This document shows positions 1 through 8,217 of a stretch of DNA of 64,000 nt, piece by piece. The notes beneath the pieces were generated by a model that searched no databases, was not told where the DNA came from, and saw nothing but the letters and a program-made list of their open reading frames with translations. Every line of letters begins with the position of its first letter. Positions within the stretch are counted from its first letter, which is position 1. Source of the stretch: Planctomycetota bacterium (lineage in GTDB: Bacteria; Planctomycetota; UBA1135); contig SHNF01000007.1 of the NCBI GenBank assembly GCA_004295085.1, forward strand, positions 1-64,000, written 5' to 3'. A program made the translations under genes and the position numbers.

Positions 1-369
1 GCGGCGCCCGAGTCGCAGCTGGCGCCTGCGTCTCCGGTCCGCGACACGCGCCCGCGCTCGCGCCCCATGGGGCGTCCCAAGCCGGAAGGCGAGCGCAAGG
101 GCGAAGGCCGCGGCGGCGCCGGCGGGCGGCGCGAAGGCGGGCGCGACCGGCGCGAGGAGCGGCGGGACGGCGGCGGACGTCCGCCGCGGCGCGACCGCCG
201 CGACGAGCCGCGCCGGGATCGGGAGGAAGTGCTGGCGGGCGGGCCGGATCCGCGCCCCTCCAAGGGGCGCGACGAGATCGATCCGACCAACCCCTTCTTC
301 CAGTTCTTCCAGCAGAACCGCGACAAGCTCGGTCTGGGTCCGGACGAGCAGCCGCGTCCGTCGCTCTAG
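1..369 (+). CDS. C-terminal fragment of a basic low-complexity protein (5' end outside window)
   Basis: The reading frame is open from the first base, so this is the 3' end of a longer gene. The visible 122 residues are rich in Arg, Gly, Glu and Asp (repeated RRD, RRE and GGR patterns), followed by a short more ordered tail with NPFFQFFQQ. Such tails are common at the end of RNA helicases, RNase E/G and other RNA-binding proteins, but no catalytic domain is visible, so the function cannot be named. The stop codon overlaps the stop of the convergent RNase H-like gene by a few bases. Confidence 0.6.
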   Translation, partial: AAPESQLAPASPVRDTRPRSRPMGRPKPEGERKGEGRGGAGGRREGGRDRREERRDGGGRPPRRDRRDEPRRDREEVLAGGPDPRPSKGRDEIDPTNPFFQFFQQNRDKLGLGPDEQPRPSL

Positions 370-1319
370 CGGGCGCGCACCAGCGCCTGCGGGTCCACGC
401 CCAGGCGCGCCAGGCGGCCGGCGGCCTGCTGCAGCCAGCGCCGGCCGTCCGTGGCATAGCCGCGCGTGGGGCGCAGCTCCGGCAGGCGCTCGGCGAACCA
501 TTCGTTCCACAGGTCCATGAGCCGTTCGCGCGTCATCTTCGCGGCCAGCGAGGCCAGCGCCACGCCGAAATGCGCGCCGTCGGCCTCCGGCGTGAACCGC
601 ATCTGCACCGCCCGCGTCTCGAAGTGCAGCGTATAGAGGGAGGCCGCGGGGGTCTCGGCGTGCACCTCGACACGCTGCGGCTGCAAGGCTTGCGCCAGCA
701 GCGCGCCGTAGCGCGTGCGGCCGCCGTGGCGGTCCAGCTCGACGCGCAGCGGGGCGTCGCCGGTGGCGGCGATCAGGTGGCGCAGGACTTCGACGGTCAC
801 CGTGAACAAGGCCGTGCCCTTGCTGCCCTGCGCGCGCACCAGGTGGTTCAGCTCGCCCTCGGGCACGCAGCGCGCCCCGAAGCCGGCCAGCATGCAGCCC
901 CCGCGCTCCAGTCCGCGCCGCAGGCGCGCTGCGTCCAGGCGCGCGCGGTCGGCGCTGGCGCCGGGGCACAGGAGGCCGTCGCAGGCGCCGTACCAGGGCG
1001 CGCGCTCGAACCAGGCCGAGGCCGGCGCCGGCGGGCGCTGCAGCCAGGCCTGCAGGCTGGAAGGTCGCGGCGCCAGGGCCTCGAACGCGGCGACGCTGCG
1101 CTCCAGGCGCGCGCGGCCTCCGGGGCCGGTGAACACCTTCTTGGAATCGTCCACCTGCAGCGCGCGGCGCGCGCGGTCGGGCTTGCGGCGCGCGCAGTCG
1201 GCCAGCACCCGCCACAGGTTCACGTCCGGCGCCGGGACGCGGAACACGGAATAGCCGACCACCAGCGGGCCGAGCAGCGGGCCGTAGCCCGCTTCATCCA
1301 CCCCGGCGAGGAAGCTCAT
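366..1319 (-). CDS. Ribonuclease HII-like protein
   Basis: Predicted 317-residue enzyme of the RNase HII fold, which would cleave the RNA strand of RNA-DNA hybrids and remove misincorporated ribonucleotides. The N-terminus carries GVDEAGYGPLLGP (residues 6-18), the RNase HII signature with the metal ligands Asp8 and Glu9, followed by DDSKK at 57-61, an Asp at about 196 in VELDRHGG, and ASLAAKMTRERLM near residue 260, matching the AASI.AK.TRD.. motif but with Glu in place of the usual last Asp. At 317 residues it is longer than the usual ~200, with an insertion between about 70 and 150. Substrate preference (HII or HIII type) is uncertain. The ATG at 1319 lies directly before the signature. 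Confidence 0.8.
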   Translation of the reverse strand: MSFLAGVDEAGYGPLLGPLVVGYSVFRVPAPDVNLWRVLADCARRKPDRARRALQVDDSKKVFTGPGGRARLERSVAAFEALAPRPSSLQAWLQRPPAPASAWFERAPWYGACDGLLCPGASADRARLDAARLRRGLERGGCMLAGFGARCVPEGELNHLVRAQGSKGTALFTVTVEVLRHLIAATGDAPLRVELDRHGGRTRYGALLAQALQPQRVEVHAETPAASLYTLHFETRAVQMRFTPEADGAHFGVALASLAAKMTRERLMDLWNEWFAERLPELRPTRGYATDGRRWLQQAAGRLARLGVDPQALVRAR

Positions 1320-1325
1320 GCGCGC

Positions 1326-2285
1326 TCACCGTGGGTGCAGGCGCCCCTCCGGGCGCCGCGACAGCTTCCAGCACAAGACCAGGGCCGCCGGCAGCAGCAC
1401 CAGGCTGATGATCTGCGAAGTGCTGAGCAGCAGCTCCGGGGTGAAACCCGGCGCGCCGGAGCACACGAGCTGGCGGTAGCGCTCCATGTCCACGATGCCG
1501 CCGAAGGCATCGGCGATCCCCTGCTCCTGCAGGCGCGCGCGCACTTCCTCGGGGGACATGCCGGCGCGGAACAGGCCGGAGCGCGCCTCGGCGTCGAAGC
1601 GGAAGATCTCGATGATGAAGCGCAGGACCGCGTAGCCGGCCAGCAGCGCGCAGAACACCTGGCCCTTGAAAGCGCGGCGGCGCAGCAGCCACATGCCCAG
1701 GAGGAACAGGGCCAGCGCCTTCAGGGACATGTAGATCTGCGTCGGATGGATGGTGCAGCCGGCCAGGAACTCGGGGAACAGCGAGTGCTCCGGCAGGGGG
1801 TCCGGCACGCGCAGGGCCCAGGGCACGTCCGTGGGCCGCCCGTAGTCGTCGCCGACCGCCAGGCAGCCCAGCCGGCCGATGGCCTGGCCCAGGAAGCCGG
1901 CGGTCAGTCCGTAGTCGGCGGTCATCCACACGTCCATGCCGAGCTGGCGCAGCTTCCAGGCGCCGAGCAGGACGGCTAGAATCAACCCTCCATACATCAC
2001 CAGGCCGCCTTCCCAGATCGCAAAGATGGCCAGCGGCCGGTGCAGATAGTCCGGTAGATTGACCAGCACGTACGCCAGCCGCCCGCCGGCCACCACCCCG
2101 ATCAGGATCCACCAGGCCACGTCCGGCGCCCGCCGCGGATCAGCGACCGGATCCCCGCCGTAGCGCCGGCTCAGGCGCGTGCCCCACCAGACGCCGATCA
2201 AGAACCCGATCGCGACGATCGGCCCGAACGTCCGCAGCGGAAACTCCCGTCCGAACAGCTCGATCGAGAACAGCTCCGGAAACAC
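1326..2285 (-). CDS. lgt: Prolipoprotein diacylglyceryl transferase
   Basis: Inner-membrane enzyme that transfers diacylglycerol from phosphatidylglycerol to the lipobox Cys of prolipoproteins. The 319-residue product begins with the characteristic FPELFSI segment and has about seven hydrophobic helices. Family motifs are visible: WEGGLVMYGG (91-100), GRLGCLAVGDDYG (about 137-149) and HPTQIYMS (180-187). Several predicted lipoproteins in this window (at 7.3, 13.2, 25.4 and 36.1 kb) would be its substrates. The start is GTG at 2285, 23 bases from the divergent Pus10-like gene; TAGGAT lies just upstream of it on this strand and may be a -10 box. Its stop is followed after 6 bases by the RNase H-like gene on the same strand. 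Confidence 0.95.
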   Translation of the reverse strand: MFPELFSIELFGREFPLRTFGPIVAIGFLIGVWWGTRLSRRYGGDPVADPRRAPDVAWWILIGVVAGGRLAYVLVNLPDYLHRPLAIFAIWEGGLVMYGGLILAVLLGAWKLRQLGMDVWMTADYGLTAGFLGQAIGRLGCLAVGDDYGRPTDVPWALRVPDPLPEHSLFPEFLAGCTIHPTQIYMSLKALALFLLGMWLLRRRAFKGQVFCALLAGYAVLRFIIEIFRFDAEARSGLFRAGMSPEEVRARLQEQGIADAFGGIVDMERYRQLVCSGAPGFTPELLLSTSQIISLVLLPAALVLCWKLSRRPEGRLHPR

Positions 2286-2308
2286 CTCGGCATCCTACTG
2301 GCGCCCGC

Positions 2309-3112
2309 ATGGAATCGCGCGAGCAACCCGTCCGCGTCCTGTTCGAGGGCCGCTACCGCAAGCTGGTGCGCGACCTGCCGCAGACCGTGTTCTACTGCCC
2401 CGACTGCAAGGGCCGCGGCTGCGAGCGCTGCGAGGGCTTCGGCAAGCTGACCCGCGACTCGGTGCAGGAGCTGATCGCGCGCGTGGCCATGCCGCGCTTC
2501 AAGGGCCGCCGCAACAAATTCCACGGCGCCGGGCGCGAGGACGTGGACGTGCGCATGCTGGGCGAGGGCCGGCCCTTCGTGTTCGAGGTGCTCAAGGCGC
2601 GCCGCCCGGTTGTGGACCTGCAGGAGCTGGAGCAGGAGATCAACCGGCGCGCCGAAGGCCGTGTGGAGGTGCACGGGCTGCGCTACTGCGGGCGCCGGCG
2701 CGTGGTGGAGATCAAGGAGGCGCGCTGCCCCAAGGAGTACGTGGCGCGCATCCGCTGCACCGCTCCGGCCGATCCGGAGGCGCTGGCGCAGCGCATGGAG
2801 GATCTGCGCCGGCGCGGGCGCGTCGCCATCAGCCAGAACACGCCCCAGCGCGTGGCGCACCGGCGCGCCGACCTGGAGCGCGAGCGCTGGCTGGAGCTGA
2901 CGCGCTTCGAGCGCGACGGGGATGACTGGCTGGTGACCTTGCGCTCGGCGCACGGCACCTACATCAAGGAGGCCATCTCCGGCGAGGGCGGGCGCACGCG
3001 GCCGTCGCTGGCCGACTTGCTGGACGCGCCGTGCAGCTGCGCGGAGCTGGACGTGTCGGCCATCCTGCCGCCCGACGTCGAGTCGGCGCCGGCCGCCTCG
3101 GCGGCGTCCTGA
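2309..3112 (+). CDS. pus10: Pus10-type tRNA pseudouridine synthase, catalytic domain only
   Basis: Predicted tRNA pseudouridine-54/55 synthase of the Pus10 family, best known from archaea and eukaryotes. The 267 residues start with a zinc-ribbon-like CPDC...CERC (Cys 30, 33, 38, 41), then KFHGAGREDVDVRMLGEGRP (70-89), the Pus10 catalytic loop whose Asp lies in REDVD. ISQNTPQRVAHRRADL and GTYIKEAISGEGGRTRPS near the end also match the family. Archaeal Pus10 carries an extra N-terminal THUMP-type domain of about 150 residues; that is missing here, and the 23-base gap to the divergent lgt start leaves no room for it upstream. Whether it replaces or accompanies TruB in this cell cannot be seen from the window. 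Confidence 0.88.
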   Translation: MESREQPVRVLFEGRYRKLVRDLPQTVFYCPDCKGRGCERCEGFGKLTRDSVQELIARVAMPRFKGRRNKFHGAGREDVDVRMLGEGRPFVFEVLKARRPVVDLQELEQEINRRAEGRVEVHGLRYCGRRRVVEIKEARCPKEYVARIRCTAPADPEALAQRMEDLRRRGRVAISQNTPQRVAHRRADLERERWLELTRFERDGDDWLVTLRSAHGTYIKEAISGEGGRTRPSLADLLDAPCSCAELDVSAILPPDVESAPAASAAS

Positions 3113-3116
3113 GGCC

Positions 3117-3665
3117 TCAGTCCTTGCTCAGGCGCTTGTCGCCGTCGAGCATGCGCACGCCCAGGATCCTGCCCTCGGCCACGACGCCGCCGTTGCCGCG
3201 CAGGAGCTGGCCCTCCCACACCACCACGCTCACGTTCTTGCCGCCGCGCAGCATCCTGCCGGCCACCCACAGGTCGGCCGGCGGCGCCACCTGCTCGCGG
3301 AAGCGCACGTGCTCCACGCCGACGAAGGCCACGAAGGTGCCCGGAGGGTCCTCGCAGGCCAGGGCGCTGTGCAGGCCGGCGGCCTGCGCCATGGTCTCGA
3401 TCTGCAGCACTCCCGGGAACAGCGGGCGGCCGGGGATGTGGCCCCGCACCCAGAACTCGTCCGCGCGCACGCGCCGGTGGCAGACCAGCAGGTTGCCGGG
3501 ACCGTCCCAGTGCAGCGCCGCGGTGAGCTGCGCGAACTCGTAGCGCTGCAGGTTGTGGCGCCCGATCCGTTCCTGGTCGAGGAGGACGCGATCCAGGGGA
3601 AAACGGCGCGGATCAATGATGGGGGCAGGGGCGGGCACGGCGGGGGGTGTGTCCGGTCCCCCCAA
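3117..3665 (-). CDS. FabZ-like 3-hydroxyacyl-ACP dehydratase (hotdog fold)
   Basis: Predicted 182-residue hotdog-fold dehydratase of the FabZ family, which removes water from beta-hydroxyacyl-ACP in fatty-acid elongation. The motif HIPGRPLFPGVLQIETMAQAAG-like block (from His76) contains the catalytic His76 and Glu90, as in FabZ HFPG.P..PGV...E.MAQ. The start appears to be TTG at 3665, one base after the stop of the upstream gene on the same strand, so translation is probably coupled. The first ~18 residues are Pro/Ala-rich and may be dispensable. No other fatty-acid gene is nearby, so it may be the main FabZ or a paralogue for a specialised acyl chain. Confidence 0.82.
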   Translation of the reverse strand: MGGPDTPPAVPAPAPIIDPRRFPLDRVLLDQERIGRHNLQRYEFAQLTAALHWDGPGNLLVCHRRVRADEFWVRGHIPGRPLFPGVLQIETMAQAAGLHSALACEDPPGTFVAFVGVEHVRFREQVAPPADLWVAGRMLRGGKNVSVVVWEGQLLRGNGGVVAEGRILGVRMLDGDKRLSKD

Positions 3666-3666
3666 G

Positions 3667-4755
3667 TTAGCGTGGCGGCAGCGGCTGCATCGCGACCGTC
3701 AGCTCCGTGGTCAGGTCCACCTCCACCCGGCCGCGCAGCACGGTGCGGCGCCGCTGCGCGCCGTAGGCCGTGAAGGCGTACTCGCCCGGCGGCAGGTGCG
3801 CGAAGCTGACGCGGCCATCGGCACCGCTGAGCGCCGAGGCGCTGAAGCCGCCCTCGCTGCTGTCCATGCGCGCCGCCACCACCTTGATGTCCGCCAGGGC
3901 GGCGCCGGAGCCGGCGTCCGTCAGCACGAGGGTGGCGGAGCCGGTCAGCGGCACGGTCAGGTCCACCCAGGCTTCGGCGCCGGCCAGCACGATCTCGCGC
4001 GCCTCGCCCAGCAGGCTGCGGCCGTCGCCGGCCTGCACCCGGTAGCGGCCGGGAGACACGTCCTCGATGCGGTATTCGCCCTGCTCGTCGCTGATCCCGC
4101 GGAAGGACGGCGCCACGCGCGCCGGATCGTCCAGGATCCGCTGGGCGGTCACGCCGAGGTGCGCGACGCTGCGCCCGGCGCTGTCGAAGACGCGTCCGCG
4201 CAGGACGTGCGCATAGCGCAGCGGCAGCACCAGGTGCAGGTCGCACTCCTCCACGCTGGTGCTGAGCAGCGCCACGTACTCGCGGTAGCCGGGCGCGTGC
4301 AGGCGCACTTTCCAGGCGCCGAAAGGCACCGCGTCGAAGCGGAATTGCGGCTGTTCCGGGCTGATGCGCGCGGTCTGCGTCGCGGCGGCGCCCGCGGCCT
4401 GCGGCAGCAGCTCCACCACGGCGATCTCCGGGAAGCCGACATCCCGGTCGGCGACCACCAGGCCGCGCACGATGGCGGCGGTGGGCGCTCGGCCCGTGCG
4501 CAGGTGATCCGGCGGATAGACCCGGGGATCGGGCTCGTAGGGCGGAACGGGAGGATCGAATTCCGCGTCCAGTCCGGCCGCGGGCGCCGGCTCCCCGGCC
4601 GGCCCCGGCGCGGACTCCGGTTCGCCGCGCTGCGGCGCGGGCTGCGCCCGGGTCAGGGCCACCAGCGCCGCCGCCGCGCCGCCCAGCAGCAGCAGCCCCA
4701 GGACCAGCCAGGCCGCGGCGCGGCCGGCGCGCGCCCTGGTGAGCGGAGCAGGCAT
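3667..4755 (-). CDS. Membrane-anchored carboxypeptidase-regulatory-like domain protein
   Basis: Predicted 362-residue exported protein with one N-terminal membrane segment (residues about 13-35), a Pro/Glu/Ala-rich linker, then tandem beta-sandwich repeats of the carboxypeptidase regulatory type. Repeats are recognisable by G.V.D..G......V, GEYRIEDVSPGRYRVQAGDG and DGRVSFAHLPPGEYAFTAYG. Such domains act as structural or binding modules outside the cytoplasm; no enzyme domain is seen. It lies immediately upstream of the FabZ-like gene (one-base gap) and diverges from the phosphohydrolase gene at 4834. The ATG at 4755 is preceded by an AT-rich stretch (TTTACACTTTAC on the plus strand) that could hold promoters for both directions. 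Confidence 0.7.
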   Translation of the reverse strand: MPAPLTRARAGRAAAWLVLGLLLLGGAAAALVALTRAQPAPQRGEPESAPGPAGEPAPAAGLDAEFDPPVPPYEPDPRVYPPDHLRTGRAPTAAIVRGLVVADRDVGFPEIAVVELLPQAAGAAATQTARISPEQPQFRFDAVPFGAWKVRLHAPGYREYVALLSTSVEECDLHLVLPLRYAHVLRGRVFDSAGRSVAHLGVTAQRILDDPARVAPSFRGISDEQGEYRIEDVSPGRYRVQAGDGRSLLGEAREIVLAGAEAWVDLTVPLTGSATLVLTDAGSGAALADIKVVAARMDSSEGGFSASALSGADGRVSFAHLPPGEYAFTAYGAQRRRTVLRGRVEVDLTTELTVAMQPLPPR

Positions 4756-4783
4756 GCTTTACACTTTACGGTTCAAAGAGGCG
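4752..4783. promoter_or_regulatory. Candidate divergent promoter region
   Basis: This is a short AT-rich patch in very GC-rich DNA between divergent genes. The plus strand contains TTTACACTTTAC, giving TACACT as a possible -10 for the phosphohydrolase at 4834; the minus strand gives TAAAGT just before the ATG at 4755. No convincing -35 pair was found for either. Confidence 0.3.
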
Positions 4784-4833
4784 GCCGGCCGGTGCGCCAG
4801 GCGCCTCGCCTCCCAGGATCCCAGCCCCTCCCG

Positions 4834-7287
4834 ATGCACTTAATGCGCTCGTTGGCCCCGGTTTCCGCGGCGTTGGCCGCGTTTTTGCTTTTCTGCGCCC
4901 CCGCTCCGGCGCCAGCCCAGGAACCGCCTGCCTCGGCGGCCCCTGCGGGACGCGTGGTGGTGCTCGGCATCGACGGCATGGACGCGCGCCTGGCGCAGCA
5001 GTGGATGGACGCCGGCGAGCTACCCAACTTCGCGCGCCTGCGCGAGCAGGGCACCTTCGCGCCGCTGACGCCGGGCAACCCGGCGCAGTCGCCGGTCTCC
5101 TGGGCCACGCTCAACACCGGCAAGAATCCGGGCAAGCACGGCATCTTCGACTTCGTGCGCAATGTGCGCTTTGACTCCGGCCGCTCGACGCCGGCGCCCG
5201 ACATCGGCTTTCAGCAAGAGGTGATGATCGCGCCGGAACAGCTGCGTTATCCGCCGGCGGGCGGCTCGCAGGGCCTGCTGTTCCTGGCGCTGGGCTGTGC
5301 CGCGGCGCTGGTCCTGCTGGTGTTGCTGCGCCGCCAGCTCCCGATCGCGATCGTGGCGGCGCTGCTGGCGCTGGGAGGCGGCGCCTACGGCTTCCTGTCG
5401 CAGCGCGGCGGCCTGCCCAAGGGTTTCGCAGACTGGGAGAGCCTGTGCCAGGCGCAGGAGTACTGGTACGCGTTGGACCAGGCCGGCGTGCCGTTCCGCG
5501 GCCACGGCGTGATCGTGGACTACCCGGCGACCACGCCGCTGCAGCACGGGCAGCTGATCTGCGGGCTGGGCGCGCCCGACGCCAAGGGCCGCCTCAACAC
5601 CTGGGCGGTGTACACGACGCTGGAGCAGCGCCAGCGCCAGCGCCGCACTCCTTACAAGTCGGCGCCGGCGTACAGCGAGGACGACGTTCCCAGCCTGGAC
5701 ACGCCCAGCGGCGTCTCGGCCGGCTCGGGCAAGATCTACCGGCTGGTCGAAACCGCGCCCGGAACCTGGACGTCCAAGCTGTACGGGCCGCTGAACCTGG
5801 TGCGCAAGGAGGAGCTTGAGGCGCGCCGCGACGCCCTGGAGCAGTCGGGCGGCGACCCGGAGGAGCTGGAGCGCGTGAAGAAGCTGCTCCAGTTCCGCAA
5901 CGCCGACCTGATCAGCACCTGGGTGCCCCTCGAGGTGAAGTGGAGCACGGGCGACGCGCAGGCGGAGATCACGGTCGGCGGGCAGCGCCAGACGGTGGCC
6001 CTGCACTCCTGGAGCGATTTCTTCAAGCTGCGCTTCCGCTGGAGCGGCGCGCTGGAGACTCACGCCATGGTGCGCCTGTGGGCGGAGCCCGACGGCAACG
6101 GCCTGGAGCTGTACGCGGCGGCGCTGCAGATCGACCCGCGCCATCCGACGCCGGCCTCGCGCATCTGCTGGCCGCCGGACTTCGCCGGACAAGTGGCCGA
6201 GCGCATCGGCGACTACGAGACCCTGGGCTGGGCCTGCGAGACGCACTCGGTCAAGGACGCCGAGCTGAGCGAGGAAGCCTTCGTCAAGGACATCGAGTTC
6301 ACCGAGGAATGGCGCTTCGCCATGCTCAAGGACGCGCTGGCCGACCCGAGCTGGCGCGTGCTGTTCCACTTCTTCGGCAGCCCGGACCGCGTGTGCCACA
6401 TGATGATGCACCGCTTCGATCCGCAGCACCCGGAGTTCGACGCGGCCGCGGCCGAGCGCGAGTACGACTTCTTCGGGCGCAAGGTGCAGGCCAAGGACGT
6501 CATCCCGGCCCTCTACCGGCAGATGGACCACTACCTGGGCGAGCTGCTGGCCGGGCTGCAGCCGGACGACGTGCTGCTGGTGGTCTCCGACCACGGTTTC
6601 GACTCGTTCCGGCGCCAGGTGAACCTGAACACCTGGCTGGCGGCCGAGGGCTTCCTGGCGCTCAAGGAGGGCGTGCAACCCGGCGCGGCCGAGGCAGTGG
6701 TGACCGGCTACGCCGACTGGTCCGGGACCAAGGCCTATTCCATGGGCATCGGCAAGATCTTCCTCAACCGCAAGGGGCGCGAGCGCAACGGCATCGTCAG
6801 CGACGCGGAAGCCGACGCGGTCGTGGCCGAGATCGAGCAGAAGCTGCGCGAGCTGACCGATCCGGACAGCGGCGAGAAGATCGTGCGCCAGATCTACCGG
6901 CGCGAGGACATCTACAGCGGCGACTGGTGGAAGGAGAAAGCCTCCAGCGATCCGGCCGCGCGCGTGGAAGGCGCTCCGGAGCTCACCATCGACTTCGCGC
7001 CGGGCTACCGCGCCTCGTGGAGCTGCACCGGCGGCGGCATCGACCTGGAGAAGGACGGAGAGGGCAACGTGGTGCTGAGCCCGGTCGTGTACGACAACGA
7101 CAAGCTGTGGTCCGGCGACCACTGCGGCGTGGACATGGCCGTGGTGCAAGGCGTGTTCTTCAGCAACCGCAGGCTGTCCCTGCCGTCCGGCGACGACCAC
7201 TACGACGCCACGCACCTCGCGCCGACCGTGCTGCGCCTGGCCGGCGTGCCGGTGCCGGCCGACTACGACAGGAAGCCGCTGGAGTAA
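4834..7287 (+). CDS. Alkaline-phosphatase-superfamily phosphohydrolase with internal membrane hairpin
   Basis: Predicted 817-residue exported metalloenzyme of the predicted AlkP-superfamily phosphohydrolase/phosphomutase group. A signal peptide ending in APAPAQE precedes the fold. Metal and catalytic residues can be followed: Asp47 in GIDGMD, probable nucleophile Ser86 in QSPVSWATLNTG, PDRVCHMMMHRFD, Asp586/His587 in VSDHGF, and His763 in SGDHCG. Two hydrophobic helices (about 147-189) are inserted between the nucleophile and the remaining metal ligands; as a hairpin they would keep both halves on one side of the membrane. Substrate unknown. ATG at 4834 chosen; ATG at 4843 is also possible, and the long in-frame open stretch upstream is a GC-shadow. 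It resembles the genes at 11013 and 13244. Confidence 0.85.
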   Translation: MHLMRSLAPVSAALAAFLLFCAPAPAPAQEPPASAAPAGRVVVLGIDGMDARLAQQWMDAGELPNFARLREQGTFAPLTPGNPAQSPVSWATLNTGKNPGKHGIFDFVRNVRFDSGRSTPAPDIGFQQEVMIAPEQLRYPPAGGSQGLLFLALGCAAALVLLVLLRRQLPIAIVAALLALGGGAYGFLSQRGGLPKGFADWESLCQAQEYWYALDQAGVPFRGHGVIVDYPATTPLQHGQLICGLGAPDAKGRLNTWAVYTTLEQRQRQRRTPYKSAPAYSEDDVPSLDTPSGVSAGSGKIYRLVETAPGTWTSKLYGPLNLVRKEELEARRDALEQSGGDPEELERVKKLLQFRNADLISTWVPLEVKWSTGDAQAEITVGGQRQTVALHSWSDFFKLRFRWSGALETHAMVRLWAEPDGNGLELYAAALQIDPRHPTPASRICWPPDFAGQVAERIGDYETLGWACETHSVKDAELSEEAFVKDIEFTEEWRFAMLKDALADPSWRVLFHFFGSPDRVCHMMMHRFDPQHPEFDAAAAEREYDFFGRKVQAKDVIPALYRQMDHYLGELLAGLQPDDVLLVVSDHGFDSFRRQVNLNTWLAAEGFLALKEGVQPGAAEAVVTGYADWSGTKAYSMGIGKIFLNRKGRERNGIVSDAEADAVVAEIEQKLRELTDPDSGEKIVRQIYRREDIYSGDWWKEKASSDPAARVEGAPELTIDFAPGYRASWSCTGGGIDLEKDGEGNVVLSPVVYDNDKLWSGDHCGVDMAVVQGVFFSNRRLSLPSGDDHYDATHLAPTVLRLAGVPVPADYDRKPLE

Positions 7288-7293
7288 GGGGCC

Positions 7294-7776
7294 CTAGTCG
7301 CCGCCGGCGTAGCCGAGCTCCGCCATCTTGTCGGCGTCGCCGGACTTCATGGCCTCGATCCCGGCGCGCACGCGCTCGAAATTGGCCTTGCTGTCGGGGA
7401 AGCGGGTCTCGCCCATGGCGACGGCCGCCTCGGCCAGCTCGAACTGGCTGGTGTGCATCCAGGCCTCGGCGATGCGCTGCGCTCCCTGCGCGTCGAACAG
7501 GCTGCTGTTCTGGGCCTTGTCGAAGCTGGCCTTGGCGTCCTCGGTCCGGTTCAGGCGGGCCTGGGCCTCCCCCAGGTACAGGTAGGCCTCGTACGCGACC
7601 TTCGCGTCGGAGCTGGCGCTGGCAGCGCTCATGGCCTCGGCGGCGGACTTGTAATCGCCCTTGGCCATGGCTTCGGCACCGGCGGACAGGGCGGCTTCCG
7701 GGGTGGCCCAGGAGGCCTTTTCGCCGCCGCAGGCGGCGGCCAGGAGCAGCAGGGAGAGGATGGGCAGTCGCGACAT
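7294..7776 (-). CDS. TPR-like lipoprotein
   Basis: Predicted small lipoprotein: MSRLPILSLLLLAAACGG gives a signal peptide and lipobox with the modified Cys near residue 16. The mature part is helical, with A.A...GDY..A...M..A........AYLYLGEAQARL and similar patterns of tetratricopeptide repeats (about three), suggesting a periplasmic scaffold. In-frame Met codons exist upstream (to 7812), but the one at 7776 starts directly at the signal peptide and is preferred. It is convergent with the phosphohydrolase at 4834 (six bases between stops). No specific partner can be named. Confidence 0.75.
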   Translation of the reverse strand: MSRLPILSLLLLAAACGGEKASWATPEAALSAGAEAMAKGDYKSAAEAMSAASASSDAKVAYEAYLYLGEAQARLNRTEDAKASFDKAQNSSLFDAQGAQRIAEAWMHTSQFELAEAAVAMGETRFPDSKANFERVRAGIEAMKSGDADKMAELGYAGGD

Positions 7777-7910
7777 GCGGGAATGGATCATGCGAGGATT
7801 GGAAGCGGGCAATTGTACGGCCCGAGGTCAGGGGCCGAAGCACAAGCCAGCAAGGCGCGCAGAAGCCGCCTTGGGGCTCATATGGCACTCCAATAGCACT
7901 CCTCAGGGGC

Positions 7911-7939
7911 TTGCAAAGGGAAGCTCAACGGAGTATCCT
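7911..7939 (+). promoter_or_regulatory. Candidate sigma-70-type promoter
   Basis: TTGCAA (7911-7916) and TATCCT (7934-7939) are separated by exactly 17 bases, upstream of the small RHH-like gene at 7966. It would drive the rhh-sat-phosphohydrolase-cysC run of genes. It is one of the better promoter matches in the window. Confidence 0.5.
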
Positions 7940-7965
7940 GTTCGACCCAAACCTGCTGGCCGGCC

Positions 7966-8187
7966 ATGCTCAAGGAAAAGCGCGTCACGGTGAAGATCCC
8001 CCGGCCCTTGTACCGGCGGATCCAGCAGGTCATTGACAACTCCGGGTTCTCCTCTCCGACGGATTTCATCGTCTTCGTTCTGCGTGACCTCATGGGAGAG
8101 GTCGAGAACCACGATCGGGAGGAGTTCTCTCCGGAAGAACTTCGGACCATCAAGCACAAGCTCAAGAACCTCGGGTACTTGGACTAG
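7966..8187 (+). CDS. Small ribbon-helix-helix-like protein with LGY tail
   Basis: 73-residue protein. The first ~45 residues look like a ribbon-helix-helix module: a basic strand (RVTVKIPRPLYRRI), helix, a G-F-S-S-turn, then a second amphipathic helix (TDFIVFVLRDLM). The acidic C-terminal part ends in LKNLGYLD. It is clearly homologous to the 65-residue protein at 15416, which ends LKGLGYIS; the pair bracket the Sat/CysC/phosphohydrolase cluster. The C-terminal L..LGY motif is also found at the end of many sulfatase-superfamily proteins (general knowledge). It could be a DNA-binding regulator of the cluster or a small partner of the phosphohydrolases; neither is shown. Confidence 0.7.
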   Translation: MLKEKRVTVKIPRPLYRRIQQVIDNSGFSSPTDFIVFVLRDLMGEVENHDREEFSPEELRTIKHKLKNLGYLD

Positions 8188-8217
8188 CCGGTCCGCTCCC
8201 CACTCCCTCGCAGAACC

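Noticed and set aside
570-1979. Long plus-strand open frame opposite the RNase H-like and lgt genes
   Set aside because: It is antisense to clearly coding genes and is a Gln/Ala/Arg-rich composition artefact of GC-rich DNA.
3553-4833. In-frame extension upstream of the phosphohydrolase at 4834
   Set aside because: The product is random Arg/Ala/Gly-rich and antisense to two real genes; the signal peptide starts at 4834.
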